A stretch of DNA of 64,000 nucleotides from Terebella lapidaria (Eukaryota; Annelida; Polychaeta; Terebellida; Terebellidae), in contig OX424570.1 in NCBI GenBank assembly GCA_949152475.1, positions 28,454,694-28,518,693 on the forward strand. The letters run 5' to 3'. The notes beneath the pieces were generated by a model. It searched no databases. It saw nothing but the letters and a program-made list of their open reading frames with translations, and had not been told where the DNA came from. The position numbers and the translations under genes were made by a program. Below are positions 43,505-54,079 of this stretch, piece by piece. The first letter of the stretch is position 1, and each line of letters starts with the position of its first letter.

Positions 43505-44853
43505 CGTCGTCGTCGTCGTCCACATTTTTATCTTTTTTGTTTACGGGCGAATTTTTCTGAAATTTTGCACAAAAATACTTGAAAATAATTCAAGAAGGAG
43601 GTATTTTTTAGTTTTTTGATTTTCGCATTTTTTTCAAAATGGCGGCCGTTTTCGACGAAAAATGCCTGATTTTGGACTTTGGCGGCCATTTTCTCAAAAT
43701 CTGTTCAGTAACTTTTTTTCTTTTTGATACATAACACTCATCATATGTACTCCTATGATGTCTATAAATTTCGTTGCACTTGAATCGCTCGAAGTGGGCC
43801 ATTTTGGCCCAAACTCGGCCCAGATGGGACTTTCCCATGTTAAATTCTCCTATGCTTTATAATGGGACACATTATGCCTAATATCTCACTTAATATTGAG
43901 ATTAGAGACTAGGAATCAATTGTGGACACATAGGAAATGATATATGCTGAATATTCTCGTGACCTTGAATTTGACCTCTGACCTCAGTTTCAAGGTCAGA
44001 GCACAAAATGGCTTATATCTCGCTTATTATGGACTCCACAGCTTAGGAATCAATTGTGGACATATAGGAAATGATATATGCTGAATATTCTCGTGACCTT
44101 GAATTTGACCTCTGACCTCAGTTTCAAGGTCAGAGAACAAAATGGCTTATATCTCGCTTATTATCGACTCTACAGCTTAGGAATCAATTGTGGACATATA
44201 GGAAATGATATATGCTGAATATTCTGATGACCTTGAATTTGACCTTCGACCTCATTTTCAAGGTCACAGGACAAAATGGCTAATATCTCGCTTGTTATCG
44301 ACTTTATAGCTTAGCAATCAATTATGAACATATAGGAAATGATATATGCAGACTATTGTCATGACCTTGAATTTTACCTTTGACCTCATTTTCAAGGTCA
44401 CAGGACAAAATGGCTAATATCTTCGATTTTACAGCTTAGGAATCAATTGTGGACATATAGGAAATGGTATATGCTGAATATTCTCGTGACCTTGAATTTG
44501 ACCTCTGACCTCATTTCCAAGGTCCAAGGACAAACTGGCTCATATCTTGCTCCTCTATTGACTGTATGGCTTGGGAATCAATTGTGGACATCATATAGAA
44601 AATGATATACAATGAATATTTTGATGACCTTGAATTTGACTTTTGCCCCTTCATTTTCAAGGCCACAGCACAAAATTGCTAATATCTCTCTGATTATTGA
44701 ATTTACAGCTTAGCAATCAACTGTGGACATGATATATGCTTAATGTTATATATGCTGAATATTCTTTCGACCTTGAATTCAACCAGTGACCTGGCTAACA
44801 TCTAAAATATTAAACATTGTCCGGTAACCTATCTTTGGCCCTTGGCCTAATTT
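43420..44853 (+). repeat. TTACCGG-family repeat, copy C (nested in DIRS copy 2)
   Basis: Precisely defined by comparison with DIRS copy 1. The insertion lies between TTA (43417-43419) and TTA (44854-44856), a 3-bp duplication of the PIF/Harbinger type. The 5' end is GGTTACCGGACCTATGGTCC (a hairpin), followed by a GTC-rich microsatellite (43468-43518), three GCGGCC-type segments and about seven ~134-bp monomers with TGACCTTGAATTTGACC and TTTCAAGGTCA. The 3' end is GTCCGGTAACCTATCTTTGG, then CCCTTGGCCTAATTTT. There is no protein-coding frame. Confidence 0.9.
43468..43518 (+). repeat. (GTC)n microsatellite
   Basis: Near-perfect GTC trinucleotide run with CCGTCGTC interruptions. Equivalent short GTCCGTC runs sit at the same place in other family copies (45730, 45840, 46665, 51370). 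Confidence 0.9.
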
Positions 44854-44974
44854 TTATATTATTACTAAAGATATATCGAAAATGTAGCATTTTAGCGATT
44901 CGCTTGAAATCAAGACTATCGTCTGTTTTCATGACTCTCTAGCACTACTGCTCCACCGCCTATCCTTTGATTCT

Positions 44975-45077
44975 AAGGAGCATGTAGTAGTTTAGATTGG
45001 TGATGTATAAAATAAACTTCCCAAATTTTAATTGTAAATTTGCCGTTTATTGTTATTACTCACCTCTAAACTACTAC
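44975..45077 (+). repeat. DIRS copy 2 internal complementary region
   Basis: Equivalent of 29806-29908, with the junction AAATAAAC|TTCCCAAA. Confidence 0.92.
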
Positions 45078-45140
45078 AGTAAAGGCCCTCCCATCCATCC
45101 CCGCCAGTTGTGTGCTAGGGGCTTCCTTTTGTCGTTTTTT

Positions 45141-45308
45141 GGACAGAAAAGTGAAGCTTCTGCGCAGCTGCGCGCGCATATGTGCGGCGGTTTTGGCGGC
45201 AAAAGGAGCGCTCGAGTCATGCAGGCAGACGATCGTGCCTTGCTTTCAGTACGCGAATTTCTATCCAGAACGATCCAAAGGATCGAAAAGGAGCATGTAG
45301 TAGTTTAG
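45141..45308 (-). repeat. DIRS copy 2 right inverted terminal repeat
   Basis: Complement of 37551-37718. It is followed by the right tip, ending AAATTTGGGAA at 45356. Confidence 0.92.
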
Positions 45309-45356
45309 AGGTGAGTAATAACAATAAACGGCAAATTTACAATTAAAATTTGGGAA

Positions 45357-45675
45357 ATTTATAGACATCATAGGAGTACATATAAGGAGTGTTATTTATC
45401 AAAAAGAAAAAAAGTTACTGAACAGATTTTGAGAAAATGGCCGCCAAAGTCCAAAATCAGGCTTTTTTCGTCGAAAACGGCCGCCATTTTGAAAAAAATG
45501 CGAGATTCAAAAAACTAAAAAATACCTCCTTCTTGAATTATTTTTAAGTATTTTTGTGCAAAATTTCAGAAAAATTCGCCTGTAAACAAAAAAGATAAAA
45601 ATGTGGACGACGACGGACGACGACGGACACAACGCCATGCCAATAGGTTATCGGACCATAGGTCCGGTAACCTAA
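45357..45675 (-). repeat. TTACCGG-family repeat, copy B (right part)
   Basis: Continues copy B after DIRS copy 2: ATTTATAGACATCATAGGAG, GAAAATGGCCGCCAAAGTCC and GACGACGGACGACGACGGAC, ending TAGGTCCGGTAACCTAA. With 36444-37528 it makes one complete element of ~1.4 kb split by 7.8 kb of DIRS. Confidence 0.85.
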
Positions 45676-46618
45676 AAACAACACGGCCTCACTGGACCTT
45701 TGGTCCGATAACCTATTGGCATGGCGTTGTGTCCGGCGTCAGTCCGTCCGTCCGTCTGGCCGTCCGCCGTCGTCATCGTCCGTCCACATTTTTAGCTTAC
45801 CGGCCCTTTGGGCCGATAAGCTATTATCGTGGTTTTTCGTCCGTCGTCCGTCGTCCGTCCGGGTCTGTAACTTTTTTTTGGCATAATGAATTTCCCCATA
45901 AATTTGTCAGAACATACCTTAGGCCAATATCTAAAAACGTTTTTTAAATTTTTTTGATTGAATCGTTTTTGCCAATTTGGCGGCCATTTTTGACGAAAAA
46001 TTACCAATTTTGGACTTTGGTGGCCATTTTCTCAAAAACTGTTCGATCAGTTTTGAGATTTTTGTTTCAAAACATTCCTCTCATGTACCTCTATGACATG
46101 TATAGGTTTCGTTGCCCTTGAATCGCCGGTCTGCGTGTGGCGGCCATTTTGATTTTTTGACGGTTTGGCGAAAAAAAAATTTTTTGTCCCAAATCAAGTC
46201 ACCATTCGTTTTGAGCCATTTCCAGCAAAAAAAAAAATTTTTTTTTTTGACCATTGAAAATTTTTTGGGACTTAGAAAATTTCACCCAATTTTTCCTTCA
46301 TAATGGGAGCTATGCAGAGTAATCTCATAGAACACTTCAGGATAGAGCCTAAGTATTGGCACATTCAAATGGGAAATCATATATTGCGGTTTGAGTGGTG
46401 ACCTTGAATTTGACCTTCAATGACCTTGAAAGGTCAAAACGACCTTTTTTGTCGAAAAAAACAATGAATTTTGCATTTTGTGGTAATTTTCTCGAAAACT
46501 ATTCAGACAGTTTCCCTCAAAATCATGTATAAGACTCTCCTTATGTACCTTTGTGATGTGTTTAAATTTTGTTGCATTTGAAATGACGGTCTATGTGGGG
46601 CGACCATTTTGATTTTTA
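45676..46618 (+). repeat. Nested fragments of TTACCGG-related repeats
   Basis: 45692-45792 is a 5' fragment (CTTTGGTCCGATAACCTATT, then GTCCGTC-rich). At 45795 a related subfamily starts CTTACCGGCCCTTTGGGCCG-ATAAGC, again with a hairpin at the tip. It continues with GGCGGCCATTTT segments and a CCTTGAATTTGACCTTCAAT block, and is interrupted at 46619 by copy D. It resumes at 47758. Confidence 0.65.
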
Positions 46619-47757
46619 GGTTACCGGACCTATGGTCCGATAACCTATTGGCATGGCGTTGCGTCCGTCGTCTGTCGTCCGTCGTCGTCCGTCGTCGTCC
46701 ACATTTTTATCTTTTTTGTTTACGGACGAATATTTCTGAGAATTTGCACAAAAATGCCTAAAAATAATTCAAGAAGGAGGTATTTTTTAGTTTTTGGATT
46801 TTCGCATTTTTTTCAAAATGGCGTCCGTTTTCGACGAAAATTGCCTGACTTTAGACTTTGGCGGCCATTTTCTCAAAATCTGTTCAGTAACTTTTTTTCT
46901 TTTTGATACATAACACTCCTCATATGTACTCCTATGATGTCCATAAATTTTGTTGCGCTTGAATCGCTCGAAGTGGACCATTTTGACCCAAATGGGACTT
47001 TCCCATGTTAAATTCTCCTATGCTTTATAATGGGACACATTATGCCTAATATCTCACTTGATATTGAGATTAGAGACTAGGAATCAATTGTAGACATATA
47101 GGAAATGATATATGCTGAATATTCTGATGACCTTGAATTTGACCTCTGACCTCAGTTTCAAGGTCAGAGCACAAAATGGCTTATATCTCGCTTATTATCG
47201 ACTCTACAGCTTATGAATCAATTGTGGACATATAGGAAAAGATATATGCTGAATATACTGATGACCTTGAATTTGACCTTTGACCTCATTTTCAAGGTCA
47301 CAGGACAAAATGGCTAATATCTCACTTATTATCGATTTTACAGCTTAGGAATCAATTGTGGACATGTAGGAAATGATATATGCTGAATATTCTCGGACCT
47401 TGAATTTGACCTCTGACCTCATTTTCAAGGTCCAAGGACAAACTGGCTCATACCTTGCTCCTCTATTGACTGTATGGCTTGGGAATCAATTGTGAACATG
47501 ATATAGAAAATGATATACACTTAGTTTTTGATGACCTTGAATTTGACCTTTGCCCCTTCATTCTCAAGGCCACAGCACCAAAGTGCTAATATCTCGCTGA
47601 TTATTGAGTTTACAGCTTAGCAATCAACTGTGGACATGATATATGCTTGATGTTATATATGCTGAATATTCTCTTGACCTTGAATTCAACCAGTGACCTG
47701 GCTAACATCTAAAATATTAAACATTGTCCGGTAACCTATCTTTGGCCCTTGGCCTAA
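46619..47757 (+). repeat. TTACCGG-family repeat, copy D
   Basis: Complete copy from GGTTACCGGACC to GGTAACCTATCTTTGGCCCT-TGGCCTAAT, with about five ~134-bp monomers, including perfect TGACCTTTGACCT. It is inserted in the related subfamily element. Confidence 0.85.
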
Positions 47758-48240
47758 TATTTTTTCAATTTTGGACTTTGGCGGCCATTTTCTCAAAAAC
47801 TGTCTGATCAGATTTGAGATTTTTGTTTCAAAAGATTTCCCTATGTACCTCTGTGATGGGTATAAGTTTGGTTGAATCGCCGGTCTCCGTGTGACTGCCA
47901 TTTTGAATTTTTGATGAGTCAGAGAAAATGGACGATCTTCATTCATTGTGTCGTAAAATATGCAGCATAACTCGAATTCGCTGACATTTTGAAGAAAAAA
48001 AAACCTTTTGCAAAAACAGAACGTAGTTCTCAAAAACAAATTTGCGAAAGTGGGACTGCCTAAGTAGCCCTACATGAACGATATAATACTGGCAACATAT
48101 ACACAACCTGGCAGGTGTATAGCAACAAACGAAAACGCCATACATTCATTTGTTTGACACATAGATCTATATCAGCTCCATATTTGTTGTGGAGAATTAA
48201 CATATAGAACTAAATAGCACATCAATGAACTGCGTGGTTT
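47758..48240 (+). repeat. Continuation of TTACCGG-related subfamily element
   Basis: Resumes with CAATTTTGGACTTTGGCGGC and AAAACTGTCTGATCAG, then fades near 47935 into unassigned AT-rich sequence. Confidence 0.5.
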
Positions 48241-48535
48241 GTAACGTTCGGTAGTCGGCCGTTCGCGTTACGGTAGTCACTACTCTGATATCACCTGACG
48301 TTACGGTAGTCGTCGTTTTTTTATCGAACGAATATCACACGTACACTCAGTGCTCTGGCTACTCTAGTGAACCTTGTAACTTCATACATTTTGTGGCTTC
48401 AAAGTTGTTCCGATCTTAAGCTGTATCATACAACTTATCAGGAAAAATTTATAGGAAACAAAACGAATCGACATAGCTTCAGCCATCTTGATGACTACCG
48501 TAACGTGACGTTACGGTAGTCGGGGTTCCGACAGT
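48241..48535. repeat. GTTACGGTAGTC motif cluster
   Basis: CGTTACGGTAGTC occurs near 48267, 48299 and 48510, its complement GACTACCGTAACG near 48492, and a CGTTCGGTAGTCGG variant near 48246. The arms at 48492 and 48510 form a hairpin. It could be the two ends of a ~270-bp inverted-repeat element. Confidence 0.5.
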
Positions 48536-48667
48536 GATTATGAACATATAGAAAATCAAATACGTCACCCGTACATGTAATGGTGACATTGAAGTTCACA
48601 TGGATGACCTGGATTTGTAAATCTCAAGGTCATAATGTTCAAACTGATAACCTTGATTGATAAATCT

Positions 48668-49150
48668 GTGGACATTCCTGGGAATGAGCGTGCCGACAAG
48701 GCTGCCAGGTCGGCTCTTGATCTGGACGTCACATTTTCCAGGGTGCCACATTCTGATTTCAAGCTGCTCATCCACACGTACTTGTACGCAGAATGGCAGT
48801 CATTCTGGGATGAGCAGGTTGATAACAAATTACACAAAGTCAAACCAATGCTCGGTTGTTGTACCCCAATAAACGAAATGTCCAGGCGTGATCAACTGGT
48901 CATGTCACGGGCTCGTATAGGGCATACATACTTTACTCAGGGTTACCTGCTCCGTGGGGAGGAGGCCCCTGTGTGTGTGCCCTGTCGAGAGTGGCTGACC
49001 GTTAAACATGTCCTGGTACATTGTCAAGATTTGGCTGACACTCGTCGTTTGTTTTATGAGTGTCAGTCAATATATGATGTTTTCAATGATATTAATATTT
49101 ATAAGATCCTCAATTTCCTTCGGGAAATTGGGGTATATTTCTATTTTTAG
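48668..49150 (+). pseudogene. I-clade LINE ORF2 C-terminus (5'-truncated)
   Basis: Open frame VDIPGNERADKAARSALDL..., then SDFKLLIHTYLYAEWQ, RARIGHTYFTQGYLLR, PVCVPCREWLTVKHVLVHC, ending LREIGVYFYF. The NERAD block is the end of an RNase H domain, and the CxxC...H...C block is the C-terminal zinc knuckle typical of I/Nimbus-type LINEs with RNase H. The frame runs to its natural stop at 49150, so decay is slight. The first codons of the open frame (48635-48667) belong to the target sequence, not the LINE. The 5' truncation removes the endonuclease and RT. Confidence 0.85.
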
Positions 49151-49334
49151 CCATACAAATCTAGTCATCAATTCTTCACCACTAACCTTGTAAGCTTTTA
49201 CTGTTCACTACAAGTTTTTAATTGTAGAACTTGCGGTTTTATCATTCTTGATACTACTTTTATATCTTTGTTTGGCACTGAAATGGCCTTCTTGAGCCCA
49301 AAGTGCCGTTAAGCTTTATTTCTTCTTCTTCTTC
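48668..49334 (+). mobile_element. 5'-truncated I-clade LINE insertion with 15-bp TSD
   Basis: Flanked by TTGATTGATAAATCT (48653-48667 and 49335-49349), the signature of target-primed reverse transcription. The 3'UTR contains TTTGGCACTGAAATGGCCTT and AAAGTGCCGTTAAGC and ends in a TTC repeat (49319-49334). The host site is the 3' end of another TTACCGG-family copy, which resumes after the insertion and ends near 49415 (GTCCGGTAACCTATCTTAGC). Confidence 0.88.
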
Positions 49335-49349
49335 TTGATTGATAAATCT

Positions 49350-49415
49350 CAAGGTCTGTTACATTCCATTATCCAAACCAAAATTGTCCGGTAACCTATC
49401 TTAGCCTTTGGGCTA
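49350..49415 (+). repeat. 3' end of a TTACCGG-family copy
   Basis: TTGTCCGGTAACCTATCTTA followed by GCCTTTGGGCTAAT, the family's right terminus. The preceding part lies before the LINE. Confidence 0.7.
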
Positions 49416-50369
49416 ATTTATCACTGTTGAATGTTCTTGTGCAATGTTAACAAAATGTGGTACAGTCTCGAATATTGGAGTTCCCAAACATCAGAAATTG
49501 GGTGTTACGTGATTCTGATTTTGTTGAAAATTATTCTTCGGGCTGTCCTTTTCGTTTTTTACTGGTTAATTGGACTGGTGTCAAGGTTGCTTGGTTCCCG
49601 CCTATACAGCTTGGTACTAGTCCATGCAAAAAAAACGGCCACCGAACGGCTTGAAAACCCGGGATGGGCCATTATCTCATGAAATTCAGTGTGTATGTGC
49701 CAATAAGGGGCCGGTCATTATTTACTTGGTGGGGGGGGGGGGGGGAGGGGTTGGATGTTTTTTTTCCGAGAAATGAGTTTTCAAAGTTTGACCCCCCCCC
49801 CCCCCCCACCGATATCGAAAACCAATCTATGACCCCCCCCCCTCCCCCCCACCAAGATCCAAAATAAAAGTATGAGCCCCCCAATCCCCATTTCTAGTGA
49901 AACAATTGTGACTTTTGTCGCAAATGTATGATACTATAAGGTCAGTGAATATCATGATTTGTGCTCTTCGTGTATCCACCATTCGTTCGCTTCAAGTGTG
50001 AATGCCATGACAACAATTATTACTTGTATGCATACTATATATGGGCACTTAACAGCCCATTGTTTCGGAGCCCACTTGAAATACTCGAGACCTAGGTCAA
50101 AGATCATTCAGTTGATTCCTAGACTTTTTTTTCCCGAAATTCCCGAATTTTTGATGGAATGGGAAAATTGTATGAAAACCCTTACGGATTTTCACTGGAT
50201 TTTTTACTGGACACCATAGCGAACTCACAAAAAATACAGGGCTCTTCCACATATCATTGATGAGCAGGGAAGAATTGGTGAATCAGGCCATTCAGAACTG
50301 TTTTTTTTTTTCTAGTCTTGAATCAGGTCTGTGACCCCCTTCCCATAGTCTCAATGAGTGTGTATACAA
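49416..50369. other. Spacer with poly(G)/poly(C) repeat
   Basis: 49690-49885 contains GGGGCCGGTCATTATTTACT followed by a G run (49732-49750) and matching C runs (49792-49808 and ~49833-49850). This looks like a miniature element with G/C tracts. Elsewhere no gene is visible. Confidence 0.4.
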
Positions 50370-51088
50370 AAGTAATTCTTGCAGGCGCCCTTGGATTATC
50401 AGTGAGGATCCGGAATCGTAACCATGCTGGTGGCCTCCATGCCAGACGTCCTTTATTGGTCCGCAGATTGACTGATGTGCACCGAAGAGGGCGCAGACGC
50501 CGTCGTGAGTGGGCTACTGAACACCGAGGATGGACGATGGACTCAGGTGCTCTTCACAGACGAGTCAAGATTCACTGTCGATCATAATGATGGTCGGATT
50601 CGTGTTTGGAGAGGTCCAAATGAGCGCCACAAGCCGGCATTTGTGCAGGAACATGACAGGTGGGACCGGGGATCAGTCATGGTCTGGGCCGGATTTTCGA
50701 TGCTCCACATTTCGATGCGGCACAATATTCTGGAACCAATCGTGGTGCATATGGCTGCAAAGACGTGCCAAAATTTTTTCCCGATGGATGACAATGCACG
50801 TCCACACCGAGCTCGGATAATCTCCACCTTCCTACGGGAGCAGCATATTGAGCGTATGCCATGGCCTGCGATGTCACCTGACCTCAATCCAATCGAGAAT
50901 GTGTGGTCGATACTCAACAGAAGGATCAGGAACCGAAATAATCCGATAAATAACGTTCCCGACTCACTACAGCCCTCAGAAAAAAATGGACTGCTTTGGA
51001 CCAGGTGTTAATCCGGAACTTTGTCTCATCCATGAGGCGGCGCTGTGTTGAGTGTTGTAACAATGGAGGTCACCATACCACTCACTAG
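50370..51088 (+). pseudogene. Tc1-like DD34E transposase, frameshifted
   Basis: The N-terminal HTH-like part (LSVRIRNRNHAGGLHARRPL, then REWATEHRGW) is in one frame. After a +1/-1 shift near 50530 the catalytic part follows: VLFTDESRFTV, GSVMVWAGFS, MDDNARPHRAR and SPDLNPIENVW. There are exactly 34 residues between the second catalytic Asp and the Glu, so this is a DD34E Tc1-family transposase. A second shift in a run of seven A near 50985 moves the tail (TALDQVLIRNFVSSM) to another frame, ending at 51086-51088. Two frameshifts and a missing N-terminus make it non-functional. Confidence 0.88.
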
Positions 51089-51319
51089 ACATGTTTTGAG
51101 AGCCGTGTTGATATAAATGATGCCTGATTTCAACATTTTTGAATTTCTGAATAAACGTCTGAGAAATGCAAATTTGACCCTCAACCGCATTGTAGTCACT
51201 TACTCCAGATGAACTCATACAATTTTCCATGTTTGACTGAGCCATTATATGTTATATATATTAATGTGCTGTGTAGAAAACGATCTTTGCAAAGAAATCT
51301 CTAAGTTTTTTTTTTTTTA
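51089..51319. other. 3' part of Tc1-like element and spacer
   Basis: Follows the transposase. I did not find a matching TIR pair, so the outer ends of the element are unresolved. Confidence 0.3.
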
Positions 51320-51587
51320 GGTTACCGGACCTATGGTCCGATAACCTATTGGCATGGCGTTGCGTCCGTCGTCCGGCGTCCGTCCGTCCGTCCGTCGTCC
51401 ATCCGTTCACATTTTTATCTTTAAAGTATATGGTACGATCTTTCTGAAATTTTGCACAAAAATACCTAAAAATATTTCCAGGAAAGGGTTTTTTGTTGTT
51501 TTCTGATTTCCGCATTTTTTTCAAAATGGCGGCCATTTTCGACGAAAAATGCCTGATTTTGGACTTTGGCGGCCATTCTCTCAAAAT

Positions 51588-52197
51588 AATAATAATAATA
51601 ATAATAAAAATATATCAAACTTTTATAGCGCTTAATTTTGTATAACGAATTCTAAGGCGCAACAGTCCTGATTAATAACCAATATCATAAAACGTGGTCA
51701 GAAATAGTTCGTGATCGAGATGACAACCGGCTGTGTTGAGAAGGTTAAGGGGGATAGGCATCCAGAAATAGATGCGTCTTAAGCTGATGCCTGAAACTAG
51801 ACAGGGTTGGAGCAGAACGAATATCATTTGGTAGGGAATTCCAAAGTGAGGGGCCGTCATAACTCAAACTGTTTTGAAATTGAACCTTTGATTTATTAAT
51901 GGAAGGTTTATAAAGTGGGACATGGAGGAACAGTTGATCAGGATTGCCACGACTCGTGTTCACTTTACATGTGTAGCGAGTTAGGTGATCGCTGAAATAT
52001 GCAGGTAGTCCCGTATGCAATGATTTATAAATAATTGTTGCGGTTTTAAACTCTATTCTGTGCCTAATGGGCAACCAATGTAGTGACCTGAGAACAGGGG
52101 TAATATGAGAGAACTTAGATGTCCGAGTGACAATGCGGGCCAAAGTATTCTGAACACATTGTAACTTATTCAAATCCCGACTGGATAAAGACCTATA
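51588..52197 (-). mobile_element. 5'-truncated L2/CR1-like LINE insertion
   Basis: The minus-strand insertion ends (3') in a TTATTATTATT repeat at 51588-51607. It is flanked by CAAAAT (51582-51587 and 52198-52203). The host repeat sequence CTCAAAAT|CTGTTCAG is known from its sister copies, so both ends are exact. Confidence 0.8.
51745..52197 (-). pseudogene. L2/CR1-like RT C-terminal fragment
   Basis: Minus-strand open frame: LNKLQCVQNTLARIVTRTSK, then HITPVLRSLHWLPIRHRIEF, YKSLHTGLPAYFSDHLTRY, LWNSLPNDIRSAPTLSSF and THLFLDAYPP. This is the typical C-terminal end of CR1/L2/Rex-type ORF2 proteins, beyond the RT active site. It is in frame without stops, so it is a fairly young but truncated copy. 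Confidence 0.85.
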
Positions 52198-52315
52198 CAA
52201 AATCTGTTCAGTAACTTTGTTTCTTTTTGATACATAACACTCCTCATATGTACTCCTATGATGTCTATAAATTTCGTTGCGCTTGAATCGCTCGAAGTGG
52301 GCTATTTTGGGCCGT

Positions 52316-52639
52316 CGTTGTTTCTTCAGTTCCTAGCTAACCAAGTTAGTTGAGGCGATGTCCTCCCATCTGGGACTTCAATGGTGAGGCATTCACAAAC
52401 AGATATCAAGATACAAAATTGCACAGTATGGCCAGCATAATATACCGTTTGGGGTGCTGTGAGGATCACGTATTCTTTGATAGATACAGACCAACACAAA
52501 GCAAATGACAAGATCTTGCCAGACGGTAGAAAATGAAATAATAATAAAAAAAACATTAGCTCATTCTATACACGATACTATTTCTGCAAAAAGTGGTTCA
52601 CAAAGTAAAGTACAACAAGGCTCGATTGAAGCCGTTCAG
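52316..52639. other. Unassigned spacer
   Basis: No recognisable gene. It may contain the 3' end of the minus-strand LINE that follows. Confidence 0.3.
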
Positions 52640-53850
52640 CTACTTCAGTGGAATAGCCACCAGTCATGTCTGGAAGACGGCCAAGGAGGGCGAGCTGATC
52701 ACACTCTGGGGAAGGCCATTTCAATCAGGTGTTGTGCCGGAATAAATGACTGGTACATGTTGACAGTTGTTTGATAGTGTGCGAACTGCTGATCGTCTAG
52801 TCGCCTGGTCCTTGTCTGAGACAGCTCAGAAGGATGATGGTCAATCCATTGGCCATCTTATAGAAACGGGTCAGCGTCATTCTCCTTCTCCACTCCATGA
52901 GTGATATCCATCCGAGGTCATTAGGAATAGCTGTAATGCTGTCTGAATGACGATTGTCATAGGGTGCGTTTGCTAGAAATCTGGCCGCAGATCACTGCAC
53001 CTTTCCAAGCTGGTTTTATAGCTTGGCCTGGTTTGGGCACCGGACCACACAGCAATATTACATGAGGTCAGATGAGAGCGAAATTTCTCGTTTGGCTTGG
53101 ATGACTTGTCACATCGGATAAGGTTTCTACAAAGGAAGCATAGTGCCCGAATCGCCGTCGTTTATGGGTTGTCATCCTGTACTGTCCTGCCACCTATGGA
53201 ATATTGATACATGTAGGTAGCAATAGGTTTTGTGGCCAGTGAAATTCTTACAATGTAACAGTTTTCAGTATTGAAATCCATTTGCCTTTTGTGAATTCAG
53301 GCTACCAGTCTGTCAATGCCATTATGAAGCAGAATGTGATCCTCAGTTGACGAGATTTCATGCAAAATCAAATAAATAACTGCACGCAGCCTGGTGGTTG
53401 ATGTTAAATGTTATCTATGAAGAGTAGAAACAGCAGGTATTAGACATTCAGAGGCCAGATTTCCATCCACGTGAATCTTTTGGGTTCTCTGATCCTTAAA
53501 TGAACCAATCCATAGAAGATGTTTGTCTCTGATTCCATAATATTCCAGTTCTGCTATTTAGTCTGGAGTGTACGACCCGATCATGTATCTTGCTGAAGTC
53601 TAGTATGGCCATATGTACTTGTTTGCACCTGTTTTGGGGAAGTCAGGTCGTGATTCTTAATGATGAGTTGGGACTCATATGGACGTTCAGCTCGGAATCT
53701 GTGTTGACAGTCGACCAGGATATTGTGTTCGTCAAAATGGTCCATCATATTGCTCACCAGAATATCTTCCATCACTTTGCAAATCACGGTAGTATCACAT
53801 CCACACTGGGACCACATTAGCTTTCCTCCAGTTGAGTTGGGACTCATATG
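52640..53850 (-). pseudogene. Decayed LINE reverse transcriptase (minus strand)
   Basis: Minus-strand reading, with several frame changes and stops. Near 53800-53640 CKVMEDILVSNMMDHFDEHN and ILVDCQHRFR...ESQLI (early RT block). Near 53610-53580 MAILDFSK (motif A). Near 53280-53200 FNTE-C...ISLATKP. Near 53030-52980 CPNQAKL, NQLGKVQ and SAARFLANAPYDN. Near 52920-52830 LGWISLMEWRRRMTLTRFYK. The order matches the C-terminal half of jockey/Rex-type RTs. The active-site FADD block is missing or destroyed. Non-functional. Confidence 0.75.
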
Positions 53851-53975
53851 GACGTTTAGCTCGGAATCTGTGTTGGCAGTCGACTAGGATATTGTGATCG
53901 TCAAAATGGTCCATCATGTTGCTCACCAGAATATCTTCCATCACTTTGCAAATCACGGTAGTGCCACTATGTCTT
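53664..53975. repeat. ~170-bp tandem duplication inside the LINE remnant
   Basis: Segments starting GTTGGGACTCATATGGACGT at 53666 and 53836 are about 95% alike through CTTTGCAAATCACGGTAGT. The RT block CQHRFR is therefore present twice. Confidence 0.88.
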
Positions 53976-54079
53976 TATCTCATCCACACTGGGACCACTT
54001 TAGCTTTCCTCCAGCATTCGTCAAACTGCTCGAACACACCGAAGCATAGCAAAATATATGCCAGGTGTACATGTCTCAA

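Larger units (their letters stand above)
37529..45356 (+). mobile_element. DIRS-family retrotransposon, copy 2 (with nested insertion)
   Basis: Same boundaries and architecture as copy 1. Its length, 7828 bp, equals copy 1 (6391) plus the 1437-bp insertion at 43420-44856, so there is no other net length change. I see about two dozen substitutions, few of them changing protein. It is inserted without target duplication in a TTACCGG-family repeat: the host reads AACGAA before it and ATTTATAGACATC after it, matching the uninterrupted relative at 43760-43775 in complement. All three ORFs are intact. Inverted repeats at 37551-37718 and 45141-45308; internal complementary region at 44975-45077. Confidence 0.95.
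51320..52315 (+). repeat. TTACCGG-family repeat, copy E (3'-truncated)
   Basis: Starts GGTTACCGGACCTATGGTCC, followed by GTCCGTCCGTC and GGCGGCCATTTTCG segments. It is interrupted by a LINE at 51588-52197, resumes with CTGTTCAGTAACTTTG and ends after TGAATCGCTCGAAGTGGGC, before the ~134-bp monomers. The monomer array is absent. Confidence 0.8.

Noticed and set aside
50220..50370. Extension of the Tc1 transposase upstream to 50220
   Set aside because: No HTH blocks could be read there in any frame. The recognisable part begins near 50380.
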